Source of the DNA: Bacteroidota bacterium
Lineage (GTDB): Bacteria; Bacteroidota; Bacteroidia; Flavobacteriales_C; GCA-002722245
DNA length: 64,000 nucleotides
Direction: 5' to 3'
Assembly (NCBI GenBank): GCA_026390935.1
Contig: JAPLEZ010000153.1
Coordinates: 68,052-132,051, forward strand
The stretch's first letter is position 1, and every line of letters starts with the position of its first letter. Both the position numbers and the translations under genes were made by a program. The notes below the pieces were generated by a model. It worked only from the letters and a program-made list of their open reading frames with translations, was not told the DNA's origin and did not search any database. Of the stretch, positions 1 to 8,737 are shown piece after piece.

Positions 1-1198
1 CTTCTGCTTTGGCGTCGATATCAGGTTTTATTCCACCGCCGTCCATTACCGGTCGACCGTTTTTGGTTTTGAAAAACATCTTTAAAGAATCAGCAATGGT
101 GATAGCTTTTCCTTTGTCGTCTTTGTGCGCATAATCAATGGCTTGAATGCATCTGCCACTTGGAGTATAATACTTGGCAATGGTTACTTTCAACATTGAG
201 TTATAGCTCAATTTGTAAGTTCCTTGCACCAAACCTTTTCCATAAGATTTTTCGCCAATGATCACCGCTCTGTCGAGATCTTGCAAGCTGCCGCTCACAA
301 TTTCAGATGCTGAAGCAGAATGTTCATTGATTAAAATTGTTAGTGGAAGATTTGGCGCTATTGGCGTATTTAAAGTTTTTTTGGATTCACTGCTGTTGCT
401 GAATCTGCCTTTGGTTTCTACCACCAGAGTTCCTTTTTCCACAAAGAGATTCACGATGTCGATGGATTCTCTCAACAAACCGCCACCATTGTCGCGAAGG
501 TCGAAAATCAATCCTGCTAGCGGACCGTTTTTCTGTAGTTTTTCCAAAGCTTCTTTCACATCTTTGCCACATTTGTCGGTAAAGCTGTTGAGTTTGATAT
601 AGCCAACATTGTTTTTAAGCATACCATAATAAGGCACGCTTTTCATTTGAATTTCTTCGCGAGTGATTTCCATTTCAATGATGTCTGTTGTTCCAGGGCG
701 CTCAATTTTAAGTTTCACTTTGCTTCCCGGCTCACCTTTCAATATTTTACTTAAGTCGGCAGTAGATTTTCCTTTGGTAGATTCACCGCCCACTTCCAGT
801 ATTTTGTCGCCAGCGCGCAATCCTGCTTTTTGAGCTGGAAAACCTTCGTAAGGCTCAGAAATGATGATAGCTTCTCCTGCTTTATGAATGGTGGAACCAA
901 TGCCACCGTATTGTCCGGTAGTCATCAATTGAAAATCTTCAATTTCCGATTCCGGATAAAAATTTGTGTATGGGTCTAACGACTCCAGCATGGCGTCAAT
1001 ACCGGTTTTCATGAGTTTACCTGGATCTGTCTGGTCCACATAATGCAAATTCAGTTCGCGGTACATGGAAGCAAATATGTCGAGGTTTTTCGCCATTTCA
1101 AATCGGTCGGTATCGCTAGTAAACGCAACGCTGGTAAGCATCACAACAACAGAGATCCCTAGAAATAATTTGTTTTTTATTTTATTCATCATCATCAT
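1..1198 (-). CDS. ctpA: S41 C-terminal processing protease, partial (3' end outside window)
   Basis: Periplasmic serine protease of the Prc/CtpA family, which trims or degrades envelope proteins from their C termini. The frame is open from four consecutive ATG codons (1187-1198) to the window edge, so about 399 residues are visible and the C-terminal end is missing. An N-terminal hydrophobic export segment is followed by a PDZ domain (about nt 690-915, with GGIGS and GLRAGDKILEVGG). The S41 catalytic core follows, with FDLRDNGGG near nt 500, SASASE near nt 310 and SYGKG near nt 240; the last two supply the family's Ser/Lys dyad. The first usable ATG is not determined because all four are in frame. 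yidD and rnpA lie upstream on the same strand and could be co-transcribed. Confidence 0.93.
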   Translation of the reverse strand, partial: MMMMNKIKNKLFLGISVVVMLTSVAFTSDTDRFEMAKNLDIFASMYRELNLHYVDQTDPGKLMKTGIDAMLESLDPYTNFYPESEIEDFQLMTTGQYGGIGSTIHKAGEAIIISEPYEGFPAQKAGLRAGDKILEVGGESTKGKSTADLSKILKGEPGSKVKLKIERPGTTDIIEMEITREEIQMKSVPYYGMLKNNVGYIKLNSFTDKCGKDVKEALEKLQKNGPLAGLIFDLRDNGGGLLRESIDIVNLFVEKGTLVVETKGRFSNSSESKKTLNTPIAPNLPLTILINEHSASASEIVSGSLQDLDRAVIIGEKSYGKGLVQGTYKLSYNSMLKVTIAKYYTPSGRCIQAIDYAHKDDKGKAITIADSLKMFFKTKNGRPVMDGGGIKPDIDAKAE

Positions 1199-1232
1199 CT
1201 TTTTTCTTTTGACTTTTAACTTTTTCCTTTTT

Positions 1233-1457
1233 TTAAGGCACTGGGTCATATCCTTTTCCTCCCCAAGGGTGGCAGCTAAGGATGCGTTTTAAAGATAACC
1301 AACTCCCACGAAAAATGCCATGTTTTTTTAAGGCATCTACTGCATAATTGGAGCAAGTAGGATCATATCGACACTTGGCACCAAGGAAGGGAGAAATCAT
1401 TCCTTGATACAAACGGACCATTCCAATCAATATTTTCAAGACCAGTTTACGCAACAT
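1233..1457 (-). CDS. yidD: Membrane protein insertion efficiency factor YidD
   Basis: A 74-residue protein of the YidD (DUF37) family, small amphipathic proteins thought to assist YidC-dependent membrane insertion at the inner face of the cytoplasmic membrane. The family signature is clear: [10 protein letters not shown], then [11 protein letters not shown] with its conserved cysteines, then the C-terminal [13 protein letters not shown]. Length is normal. Its ATG lies inside the last codons of rnpA (11-bp overlap), the usual rnpA-yidD arrangement, which implies translational coupling. rpmH and yidC, often nearby in other bacteria, are not in this window. Confidence 0.95.
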   Translation of the reverse strand: MLRKLVLKILIGMVRLYQGMISPFLGAKCRYDPTCSNYAVDALKKHGIFRGSWLSLKRILSCHPWGGKGYDPVP

Positions 1458-1836
1458 TTTTTTTCAGTTGTTCTATCAGGGCAATCATTTTGTTTTCAAT
1501 GTTCTCGTAAGTTAATTCTTCTTTTGCGACATAGATCAACAATAGAGAAATTTTCACGTTTTTTTCATTCAATGTCAAATATAATGAAGCTTTGTTTTTT
1601 CTGTAAGCCTCGCGCACCTTTCTTTTTATGCTATTTCTATCGTGTGCTTTTCTGAAGCTTTTTTTTGGAACAGCCACACACATTTGTACTGGGAATTTGG
1701 ACGCTGTGACTGAAACCGCGGTATCCCAAAGGGCTTTAAATGGGAAGCCATTTTGCACCTTTCCTTTTTCAAAAAGGTGGGTGATGATTTTCCTGCTGCT
1801 TAATCTTTCGCTTTTTCGAAACGTTTGTCGCTCCAT
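1447..1836 (-). CDS. rnpA: Ribonuclease P protein component
   Basis: Basic 129-residue protein subunit of RNase P, which helps the catalytic RNA remove 5' leaders from pre-tRNAs. The RnpA signature is present as [16 protein letters not shown], with an upstream FRKSERLSS segment and the [17 protein letters not shown] beta-strand region. Length fits the family. It is the first gene of the rnpA-yidD pair and overlaps yidD by 11 bp. The gene upstream (yebC) is divergent, separated by about 130 bp that contain an inverted repeat. Confidence 0.93.
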   Translation of the reverse strand: MERQTFRKSERLSSRKIITHLFEKGKVQNGFPFKALWDTAVSVTASKFPVQMCVAVPKKSFRKAHDRNSIKRKVREAYRKNKASLYLTLNEKNVKISLLLIYVAKEELTYENIENKMIALIEQLKKNVA

Positions 1837-1866
1837 TTGCCAAGATTAATGAAAATAACTATTGTC

Positions 1867-1924
1867 TCCCACAGATTACACAGATTTTCACAGAGTTCTG
1901 TGTTGATCTGTGGAATCTGTGGGA
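1867..1924. repeat. Imperfect palindrome, CACAGATT/TCTGTGGGA type
   Basis: A 58-bp imperfect inverted repeat in the divergent gap between rnpA and yebC. It starts TCCCACAGATTACACAGA and ends ATCTGTGGAATCTGTGGGA, with about 24 of 29 positions complementary. It can fold into one long hairpin. A diverged partial copy sits at 53321-53366. The motif carries no T-run, so it looks like a dispersed intergenic repeat more than a terminator. Confidence 0.6.
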
Positions 1925-1969
1925 AATATTTTGTTTTTTTTATCTTAGCTCCCTTCATAAAAATATTTC

Positions 1970-2677
1970 ATGGGAAGAGCATTTGAATTTCGCAAAGCAA
2001 GAAAATTTAAACGATGGGCACACATGGCCCGCACGTTTACACGCATAGGTAAGGATATCGTAATGGCGGTGAAGTCGGGCGGACCCGATCCCGACAGTAA
2101 CGCACGTTTGCGTGCCATCATGCAAAACGCCAAGGCAGCCAATATGCCTAAGGACAACGTTCTGCGCGCCATTAAAAATGCTTCTGATAAAGATGTTTCC
2201 GACTATAAAGAAATTTTGTACGAAGGTTATGCAGCCCATGGTATTGCCGTGTTGGTGGAAACCGCTACCAACAATCACGTGCGCACTGTAGCCAATATTC
2301 GCAGTTACTTCAATAAATGCAACGGAACTCTTGGAACATCAGGTTCCGTAGTGTTTATGTTTGATCATACCTGCAATTTCAAAATCAAAAAAAATGACCT
2401 CGATCCAGAAGAATTGGAGTTGGAATTGATTGATTATGGAATTGATGAAATATTTGTAGAAGAGGATCATATTCTTATTTACGGTCCGTTTGAAAGCTTC
2501 GGAAGCATACAAGGAGCGCTGGAAGCCAAAGGAATTGAAATAGAGACTTCAGGTTTTGAGCGCATTCCGAATGTGACTAAAAAACTTACTCCCGAAGAAG
2601 AGGAAGATGTAAATAAGCTGCTGGAGAAAATTGAGGAGGATGACGATGTGCAGAATGTTTATACCACGATGGGGTAG
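1970..2677 (+). CDS. yebC: YebC/PmpR family transcriptional regulator or translation factor
   Basis: A 235-residue YebC/TACO1-family protein. The family has been described both as DNA-binding regulators and as factors that relieve ribosome stalling; the sequence does not decide which applies. The N terminus MGRAFEFRKARKFKRWAHMA is the form common in Bacteroidota. GGPDPDSNARLRAIMQNAKA and NMPKDNVLRAIKNA are the classical YebC blocks, followed by YEGYAAHGIAVLVETATNN and an acidic C terminus (EEEEDVNKLLEKIEEDDD). Monocistronic: divergent from rnpA, and convergent with the M3 peptidase gene, with a shared terminator hairpin between them. Confidence 0.93.
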   Translation: MGRAFEFRKARKFKRWAHMARTFTRIGKDIVMAVKSGGPDPDSNARLRAIMQNAKAANMPKDNVLRAIKNASDKDVSDYKEILYEGYAAHGIAVLVETATNNHVRTVANIRSYFNKCNGTLGTSGSVVFMFDHTCNFKIKKNDLDPEELELELIDYGIDEIFVEEDHILIYGPFESFGSIQGALEAKGIEIETSGFERIPNVTKKLTPEEEEDVNKLLEKIEEDDDVQNVYTTMG

Positions 2678-2697
2678 CATCATTTTCAAGAGTATAT

Positions 2698-2735
2698 AAT
2701 AAGGTGGAGTTTTTATTCCACCTTATTTTTTTCTA
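2698..2735. terminator. Bidirectional terminator hairpin between yebC and the M3 peptidase gene
   Basis: Stem AATAAGGTGGA / TCCACCTTATT around a short AT-rich loop, followed by a T-run on the plus strand. It terminates yebC. The last four codons and stop of the convergent peptidase gene lie inside the stem-loop, so the same hairpin sits at that gene's 3' end. Confidence 0.75.
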
Positions 2736-4401
2736 TATAACTCTGAACTTCATTGCTGATTTCAATTAGCACCGCTTCGTTAAATGGGTTTTTTAGTCCC
2801 GCTTTTGTTAACAGATTGATAAATGAGTCACTGCCCCCCATTCTGCATAAAGCAAGATATTTCTCCCACGCTTTGTTTGCGTCCTTTCGACTCTCTAACC
2901 AAAACTGGTAGGCGCAAACTTGCGCTAGAGCATAATCAATGTAATAAAATGGAAAATGGTACAAATGCAATTGTCGCTGCCATTGGCGGCCAGAATTGAG
3001 ATAGGGACTTGAGCTGTTGGTGCGGTATGGCAAATATTTAGATTCTATTTCTAGCCACATTTTATTCCTTACCGCTGGAGTAACTTCATGGTTTTCATAA
3101 ATCCAATGTTGGAATTCGTCGATGGCTGCACCATACGGCAAGAAAAGAAGTTGATTTGACAAATGGGAATATTTGAATTTTTCAGTTTCTTCTTCAAAGA
3201 ATTCATTCATCCAAGGCCATGTCAAAAATTCCATGCTCATTGAATGTATTTCACAGGCATCAGTGGTAGGCCAATAATATTCTGGCAATGGTTGGTTCAT
3301 GCTGCAATATACCTGGAAAGCATGACCAATTTCGTGCGTTAAAACCAATACGTCACCATCAGTGCCGTTGAAGTTAGAAAAGATATATGGAGAGGGGTAG
3401 CTTTCAATGAAAGTGCAATAGCCACCAGCTGCTTTTCCAGGTTTGCTTTCTAAATCCATCATTTTGTTTTTGCTCATAAAACTGAAGAATTCAGCGCTTT
3501 CGGGAGCGAGCTCATTATACATTTTCTGGGCTTTTTCTGTGATCCACTTTGCACCTCCTTTTGGTGTCGCATTTCCTGATTGGAAATTGAAGAACCAATC
3601 GTAATATTCAGGTTTTTCTAAATTTATTCTTGTTGCTTGCTGTTGTTTAAGTTGAGCAGTAACCGGACAAATATGCTTGTGTATAGAGTCGCGAAATCCC
3701 TTTACTTCCTCCGGACCATAATCGGTCCGGTTTAACCGTTTATATGCCAATTCTGTATAATTTTTAAAGCCAAGTTGCACCGCAATTTTATGTCGGATTT
3801 TAACTAAATCATCAAAAATCACATCAAACTCATTTCCTCTCTCCGCGTACCAGCTATGTCCTGCATCGGCTGCAGATTTTCGTACACTTCTATCCTTATT
3901 TACAGAATGGGCTCCGAGTTGAGACATGGTTAATTTTTCTCCTTTGAATTCAATTTCCGCGGAGGCTTGCAATTTGCTGTATTTGGTCACTAACTCATTT
4001 TCTTTTACGAGATCTGATAGAATTGTATCATTAAAAGTTTTGAGCGTACAATCCACTTTTTTTAGAAAGTAATCACCGAATTCTTCATTGATTTCTTTTA
4101 TGAATTTTGAACCAACAATTATTTTGTAAAAGTCGTTGATCAACTGCTCGAACAATGGAATATTCTCATTAAAAAAGGTATTTTCTTGAGAATAGAAATC
4201 ATCTTTGGTATTTATGGAATGCCTGATGCTGTTTGTTGTTCGCGCCGATTCAAATTCTTTTCTTAAGAGATTTATTTTTTTAAATACTGAAATAAATGCA
4301 GCGTATTCTTCAGCTTTTTTTAATTCTACAAACAGTTGAGAAAATTGATTCTTCAACGTTTGCATAGCAGGTCGATGATAAGGAAAAGAATGAAAATCCA
4401 T
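2713..4401 (-). CDS. pepF: M3 family oligoendopeptidase
   Basis: Cytoplasmic zinc metallopeptidase (562 residues) of the thimet/PepF family that clears short peptides. The active site is visible: HEIGH at residues 356-360 (two His ligands and the catalytic Glu) and ACEIHSMSMEFL at about 382-393, whose Glu384 is the expected third zinc ligand. No signal peptide is evident. Length matches the M3 oligoendopeptidases common in Bacteroidota. The first ATG is followed by a second in-frame Met at residue 13, so the start could be slightly later. The gene ends inside the hairpin shared with yebC. The symbol pepF is by family resemblance only. Confidence 0.9.
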   Translation of the reverse strand: MDFHSFPYHRPAMQTLKNQFSQLFVELKKAEEYAAFISVFKKINLLRKEFESARTTNSIRHSINTKDDFYSQENTFFNENIPLFEQLINDFYKIIVGSKFIKEINEEFGDYFLKKVDCTLKTFNDTILSDLVKENELVTKYSKLQASAEIEFKGEKLTMSQLGAHSVNKDRSVRKSAADAGHSWYAERGNEFDVIFDDLVKIRHKIAVQLGFKNYTELAYKRLNRTDYGPEEVKGFRDSIHKHICPVTAQLKQQQATRINLEKPEYYDWFFNFQSGNATPKGGAKWITEKAQKMYNELAPESAEFFSFMSKNKMMDLESKPGKAAGGYCTFIESYPSPYIFSNFNGTDGDVLVLTHEIGHAFQVYCSMNQPLPEYYWPTTDACEIHSMSMEFLTWPWMNEFFEEETEKFKYSHLSNQLLFLPYGAAIDEFQHWIYENHEVTPAVRNKMWLEIESKYLPYRTNSSSPYLNSGRQWQRQLHLYHFPFYYIDYALAQVCAYQFWLESRKDANKAWEKYLALCRMGGSDSFINLLTKAGLKNPFNEAVLIEISNEVQSYIEKNKVE

Positions 4402-4646
4402 TGAAATCAGGTTTAGGTTGGTGCTCCAAACTTAATTAATTTGTCGCTATAGCAAAAAAACGAGTACTAAAAGCAGGCTTAAAGTCGGTATTTTCTCCTA
4501 GCCCTTCGTTTATAAATTCCCCTTACGTAATTAACAATTTCACCGACTTTTCAACAATCCTGAAAATAGGCTAGGTATTAATTGAAAAGCCCCCCGCGTT
4601 TTGATAACATTGTACTTTGTTTTCAACCCTATTCACAGCATACAAA

Positions 4647-6170
4647 ATGAGCGAGTTAAGAAAAATTGAAGGAGCGTTGATTTCCGTGTTTGACAAGGAT
4701 AATCTGGAGCCGATAGTTAAAGAATTACATAAATTGGGTGTGATCCTGTACTCAACAGGCGGTACCCAAAGTTTTATTGAAGAGCTGGATATCCCTGTGG
4801 TACCAGTGGAAGACCTGACTTCTTATCCATCTATTTTGGGCGGAAGAGTAAAGACTTTACACCCTAAAGTTTTTGGTGGAATATTAGGTAGAAGAGGTTT
4901 GCAATCAGATGTTGCGCAGTTGGAACAATACGAAATTCCTGCTATTGATTTAGTGATTGTGGATTTATATCCTTTCGAAAAAACTGTTGCTTCTGGTGCT
5001 TCGCACGAAGATATCATTGAAAAAATCGACATCGGTGGAATCTCTTTGATCCGCGCCGCTGCTAAAAATCATAAAGATGTGGTGATCGTTCCGTCAAAGG
5101 AGCAATATCCTACGTTGCTCACTTTGCTGAAAGAAAAACAAGGATTTACTGATATTGAAGATCGCAAAGCATTGGCTAAAGCGGCATTCAACGTGAGTTC
5201 TCACTACGATACTGCTATTTTCAACTATTTCAACCAAGAGGAAGAAGTGGTTTTTAAACAATCTATAAGCGAATCAAAAGTTTTGCGTTACGGTGAAAAT
5301 CCTCATCAAAAAGGATTTTTCTTCGGAAAAATGGAAGACATGTTTGAGCAAGTGCAAGGCAAGGAACTGAGCTACAACAATCTTTTAGATGTTGACGCTG
5401 CAGTGAATTTAATTGCTGAATTTACTGACACCACTTTCGCTATTTTAAAACACAATAATGCATGTGGGGTTGCTACTCGACCAACTGTTTTAGAAGCATG
5501 GACAGCTGCTTTGGCTGGTGATCCGGTTTCGGCTTTCGGTGGTGTTTTGATCACCAACGTGAAAGTGGATAAAGCTACCGCTGAAGAAGTAAGTAAATTA
5601 TTTTTTGAAGTCATCATCGCTCCTGCTTACGATGCCGCAGCCACTGAAATACTGAAACAGAAAAAAAACAGAATCATCCTGATTCAAAAACCAATCGCAT
5701 TGCCGAAGCAACAATTTCGTACTGCGTTGAATGGTGTGTTGGTTCAAGACAAAGATTCAGTGATGGAAGGTGAAAAAGATTTGACACCTGCAACCGATAA
5801 AAAAGCAACTGCGCAGGAAATTGCCGATCTTTTGTTTGCTGCAAAAATCTGCAAACACACAAAATCAAACACCATCGTTTTCGCAAAAAATAATACTTTG
5901 CTTTCTAGCGGAACAGGACAAACTTCCCGCGTGGATGCTTTGCGACAGGCTGTTGTTAAAGCAAATGAATTTGGATTTTCTTTGCAGGGTGCTGTAATGG
6001 CTTCTGATGCATTTTTTCCTTTCCCTGATTGTGTGCAACTGGCGAAAGAAGCTGGAATCACAGCCGTTATTCAACCAGGTGGTTCAATTAAAGATCAGGA
6101 GTCTATCGACTATTGCAATAAAAACGGAGTAGCAATGGTGATCACAGGAATCCGACATTTTAAACACTAA
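4647..6170 (+). CDS. purH: Bifunctional AICAR formyltransferase / IMP cyclohydrolase
   Basis: Catalyses the last two steps of de novo IMP synthesis. The product has 507 residues if translation starts at the second ATG (MSELRKIEGALISVFDK); the upstream ATG at 4617 adds ten residues without homology and lies against a promoter-like TACTTTG (4613-4619). The N-terminal MGS-like cyclohydrolase domain has YSTGGT, TSYPSILGGRVKTLHPKV and DLYPFEKTV. The formyltransferase domain has LRYGENPHQ, LKHNNACGVA and DPVSAFGGV, and the chain ends DYCNKNGVAMVITGIRHFKH. A 21-bp inverted repeat follows the stop codon and separates it from mreB. Confidence 0.96.
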   Translation: MSELRKIEGALISVFDKDNLEPIVKELHKLGVILYSTGGTQSFIEELDIPVVPVEDLTSYPSILGGRVKTLHPKVFGGILGRRGLQSDVAQLEQYEIPAIDLVIVDLYPFEKTVASGASHEDIIEKIDIGGISLIRAAAKNHKDVVIVPSKEQYPTLLTLLKEKQGFTDIEDRKALAKAAFNVSSHYDTAIFNYFNQEEEVVFKQSISESKVLRYGENPHQKGFFFGKMEDMFEQVQGKELSYNNLLDVDAAVNLIAEFTDTTFAILKHNNACGVATRPTVLEAWTAALAGDPVSAFGGVLITNVKVDKATAEEVSKLFFEVIIAPAYDAAATEILKQKKNRIILIQKPIALPKQQFRTALNGVLVQDKDSVMEGEKDLTPATDKKATAQEIADLLFAAKICKHTKSNTIVFAKNNTLLSSGTGQTSRVDALRQAVVKANEFGFSLQGAVMASDAFFPFPDCVQLAKEAGITAVIQPGGSIKDQESIDYCNKNGVAMVITGIRHFKH

Positions 6171-6178
6171 ATATTGGT

Positions 6179-6233
6179 TCAATGTTCAATGTTGAATGTT
6201 CAAGGTTAGCTGACATTCAACATTGAACATTGA
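6179..6233. repeat. 21-bp perfect inverted repeat (TTCAATGTT type) between purH and mreB
   Basis: Arms 6179-6199 and 6213-6233 are exact reverse complements, built from the short unit TTCAATGTTGAATG, with a 13-nt loop. There is no T-run immediately after the stem. It resembles the hairpins at 7284-7370 and 59157-59202 and is probably one of a dispersed intergenic family. Confidence 0.85.
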
Positions 6234-6250
6234 TCTTTAAACTTGAAATT

Positions 6251-7279
6251 ATGGGATTATTTAGCTTTCTTACACAAGAAATTGCGATTGACTTAGGTAC
6301 TGCCAATACTCTGATCATTGAAAATGACAAAGTGGTGGTGGATGAGCCGTCGATCATTGCGATGAACCGCATTACCGGTGAGGTAATGGCTATCGGTAAA
6401 AAAGCAATGCAGATGCACGGTAAAACCCACGAAAACATTAAAACTATTCGTCCGCTGAAAGATGGTGTTATTGCCGATTTTCACGCTGCCGAAGAGATGA
6501 TTCGCGGGTTTATCAAAATGATCAATTTGAACCGCCGAAGAATGTTTGGTCCATCCAATATTCGTATGGTAATTTGTATACCATCAGGTATTACTGAAGT
6601 TGAAAAGCGCGCTGTAAAAGATTCAGCAGAACATGCTGGAGCTAAAGAAGTTCGTTTGATTCAGGAGCCTATGGCTGCTGCGATTGGTATTGGTATCGAC
6701 GTGGAAGAGCCAATGGGTAACATGGTGATTGACATCGGTGGTGGTACTAGCGAAATTGCGGTAATCGCATTGGGTGGTATTGTTTGCGACAAATCTATTC
6801 GTGTTGCAGGAGATGAATTCACTCAAGACATTGAAGATTACATGCGTCGTCAACACAACATTTTAGTTGGAGAAAGAACGGCCGAAAGAATTAAAATTGA
6901 AGTGGGTGCTGCATTGCCTGAATTGGACAATCCGCCACCTGATTTCGCAGTTCACGGTCGCGACTTAATGACTGGTATCCCTAAAGAAATTACAGTTTCA
7001 TATTCGGAGATCGCACACTGTTTGGATAAATCTATTTCAAAAATTGAAGCCGCTATTTTAAGTGCATTGGAGATGACTCCTCCTGAACTTTCTGCAGATA
7101 TTTTCCGCACCGGAATTTATTTGGCTGGTGGTGGATCTATGTTGAGAGGTTTGGACAAACGTATTTCCAAAAAAACAAAGTTGCCAGTTCACGTTGCTGA
7201 AGATCCTTTGAGAGCTGTGGCAAGAGGTACAGGCATCGCTTTGAAAAACTTCGACAGGTTCCCATTCTTAATCAAGTAA
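6251..7279 (+). CDS. mreB: Rod shape-determining protein MreB
   Basis: Actin-like cytoskeletal ATPase (342 residues) that positions the lateral cell-wall synthesis machinery at the inner membrane. The start was set at the internal ATG giving MGLFSFLTQEIAIDLGTANT, which places the phosphate-1 loop at the usual position; the earlier ATG at 6230 overlaps the inverted repeat. Actin-fold motifs present: DLGTANTLI, GGTSEIAVI and YLAGGGSMLRGLD. First gene of mreB-mreC-mreD-mrdA-rodA, although a hairpin lies between mreB and mreC. Confidence 0.97.
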   Translation: MGLFSFLTQEIAIDLGTANTLIIENDKVVVDEPSIIAMNRITGEVMAIGKKAMQMHGKTHENIKTIRPLKDGVIADFHAAEEMIRGFIKMINLNRRRMFGPSNIRMVICIPSGITEVEKRAVKDSAEHAGAKEVRLIQEPMAAAIGIGIDVEEPMGNMVIDIGGGTSEIAVIALGGIVCDKSIRVAGDEFTQDIEDYMRRQHNILVGERTAERIKIEVGAALPELDNPPPDFAVHGRDLMTGIPKEITVSYSEIAHCLDKSISKIEAAILSALEMTPPELSADIFRTGIYLAGGGSMLRGLDKRISKKTKLPVHVAEDPLRAVARGTGIALKNFDRFPFLIK

Positions 7280-7283
7280 ATTA

Positions 7284-7370
7284 AGTTCAATGTTCAAGGT
7301 TCAATGTTCAAAGTTAGCACTATCTGTTGCAACTCCGGAACTATGAACTTTGAACATTAAACATTGAACT
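7284..7370. repeat. Long imperfect inverted repeat (GTTCAATGTTC type) between mreB and mreC
   Basis: The left arm begins AGTTCAATGTTCAAGGTTC at 7284. The right arm, 7346-7370, reads AACTTTGAACATTAAACA and ends CATTGAACT, and is complementary except for a 7-8 nt insertion and one mismatch. It uses the same short TTCAATGTT unit as the purH-mreB repeat and fills almost the whole gap before mreC. It could modulate the mRNA ratio of mreB to the rest of the operon. Confidence 0.75.
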
Positions 7371-7376
7371 AATAGC

Positions 7377-8225
7377 ATGAAGAACTTATTAGCAATTCTT
7401 TATAAAAATCACCTGCTACTGCTTTTTCTTTTTCTTGAAATTACTGCCGTTACTTTTGCTATTCAGCACAATAATTTTCAACGCGCTTCCTTTATCAATT
7501 CTGCATCATACATCACTGGTAATACCTATGAAGTGATGAATAATTTTGATTCCTATATGGACTTGAAGGAAAAAAATAAATTGCTGGCCGATTCTTTAGC
7601 AAAGTTAAAAGGGCAAACTTTAAGTGCGTATTTAAAAAAGGATACATCGATTACAAAAGTGAGCGACACGCTCTATAAACAAAGGTATACTTATATTACT
7701 GCGGAGGTGTTGCATCAAACCATTCATAAAGTAAATAATTTTTTAACGCTCAATAAAGGAAGCGAGGATGGTATTGAAGTGGACATGGCTGTGCTGGGTG
7801 TGAATGGTGTGGTAGGAAAAGTGAATGGCGTCACAAGTAATTTTTGTTCTGTACTTTCATTGCTTAACAGTCAGAGTTCTCTTTCCTGTAAATTCAAAAA
7901 AAATAATGCTCTAGGTTCATTGGTGTGGAATGGAAAAATGCAAAGTGGACTTACTTACCGACAGGCTTTGCTGGTGGATGTGCCACTCACCACAAAAGTT
8001 ACTGTTGGAGATACCGTTGTCACCTCTGGTTTTTCTGATAATTTTCCAGGAGGGATTCCTGTTGGAAAAGTTGTGGATTTTAAAATTGAGGATGAAGGAC
8101 AATCGCAGGAAGTAAGGCTTGAGCTTTTTTTAGATTTCAATATTCTTGATCATGTTTTTATTGTGCGTGATATATTCCGTCAAGAAAAGGATTCGTTGCA
8201 TATTAAATATCAAAACGCCAACTGA
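7377..8225 (+). CDS. mreC: Rod shape-determining protein MreC
   Basis: A 282-residue bitopic elongasome scaffold: short cytoplasmic tail, one membrane helix (about residues 9-31, LLLLFLFLEITAVTFAI), then a periplasmic coiled coil (about 60-80) and the MreC beta domains (LTLNKGSEDGIEVDMAVLG, GDTVVTSGFSDNFPGGIPVG). It recruits PBP2 and related proteins to MreB. The TGA stop overlaps the mreD ATG, which implies translational coupling. Confidence 0.92.
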   Translation: MKNLLAILYKNHLLLLFLFLEITAVTFAIQHNNFQRASFINSASYITGNTYEVMNNFDSYMDLKEKNKLLADSLAKLKGQTLSAYLKKDTSITKVSDTLYKQRYTYITAEVLHQTIHKVNNFLTLNKGSEDGIEVDMAVLGVNGVVGKVNGVTSNFCSVLSLLNSQSSLSCKFKKNNALGSLVWNGKMQSGLTYRQALLVDVPLTTKVTVGDTVVTSGFSDNFPGGIPVGKVVDFKIEDEGQSQEVRLELFLDFNILDHVFIVRDIFRQEKDSLHIKYQNAN

Positions 8226-8737
8226 TGTTAGAGCAATTACCAAGATATATTATCGCTTTTTTGCTCCTTGTTTATTGTCAGGTGGTGGTGTTCAATTACA
8301 TCCATTTTTCCAATGTCATCAGCACTTATCCTTACATATTGTTTTTGCTTCTTTTGCCCAGCAACACCAATACTGCACTGTCGTTGGCATTGGCTTTTGT
8401 ACTTGGAATTACTGTAGATTATTTTTCTGATGCTGGTGGAATGCATGCTGCTGCTTGTGTACCCATCGCATACATTCGTCCCTTTATTTTGCGCACTGTT
8501 GGTACTGAAAGTAAAAAAGATAATTACACTCCAACTATCAAGGATTTGGGATTTAATCGCTACGTGATGTATGCTGCAATTATGGTTTTGATTCATCATA
8601 CTATTCTGTTTTATTTTGAGGCATTTGAGTTTTCTCTTTTCTTCAGCACTTTTCTAAAAATGTTAGGTAGTTCAGTGTTGACTTTAATTTTCATTGTTCT
8701 GCTCCAATACATTTTCATTAAAGAACCAGGCAAGTGA
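8225..8737 (+). CDS. mreD: Rod shape-determining protein MreD
   Basis: A 170-residue polytopic inner-membrane protein with about five hydrophobic helices. Sequence conservation in this family is low. The call rests on position (one-base overlap after mreC, four-base overlap before mrdA), length and hydrophobicity, plus the polar helix feature LALAFVLGITVDYFSDAGGM seen in Bacteroidota MreD proteins. Component of the rod elongation complex. Confidence 0.88.
   Translation: MLEQLPRYIIAFLLLVYCQVVVFNYIHFSNVISTYPYILFLLLLPSNTNTALSLALAFVLGITVDYFSDAGGMHAAACVPIAYIRPFILRTVGTESKKDNYTPTIKDLGFNRYVMYAAIMVLIHHTILFYFEAFEFSLFFSTFLKMLGSSVLTLIFIVLLQYIFIKEPGK

Noticed and set aside
387-572. Minus-strand ORF of 61 codons inside ctpA
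   Set aside because: Shadow frame; the ctpA frame carries the S41 motifs over the same bases.
1955-2278. Minus-strand ORF opposite yebC
   Set aside because: Antisense to the conserved YebC N terminus; no family resemblance.
4613-4619. TACTTTG before purH and similar one-base-short boxes elsewhere as confident promoters
   Set aside because: They deviate from TAnnTTTG and lack a TTG at the expected distance; mentioned within gene entries only.
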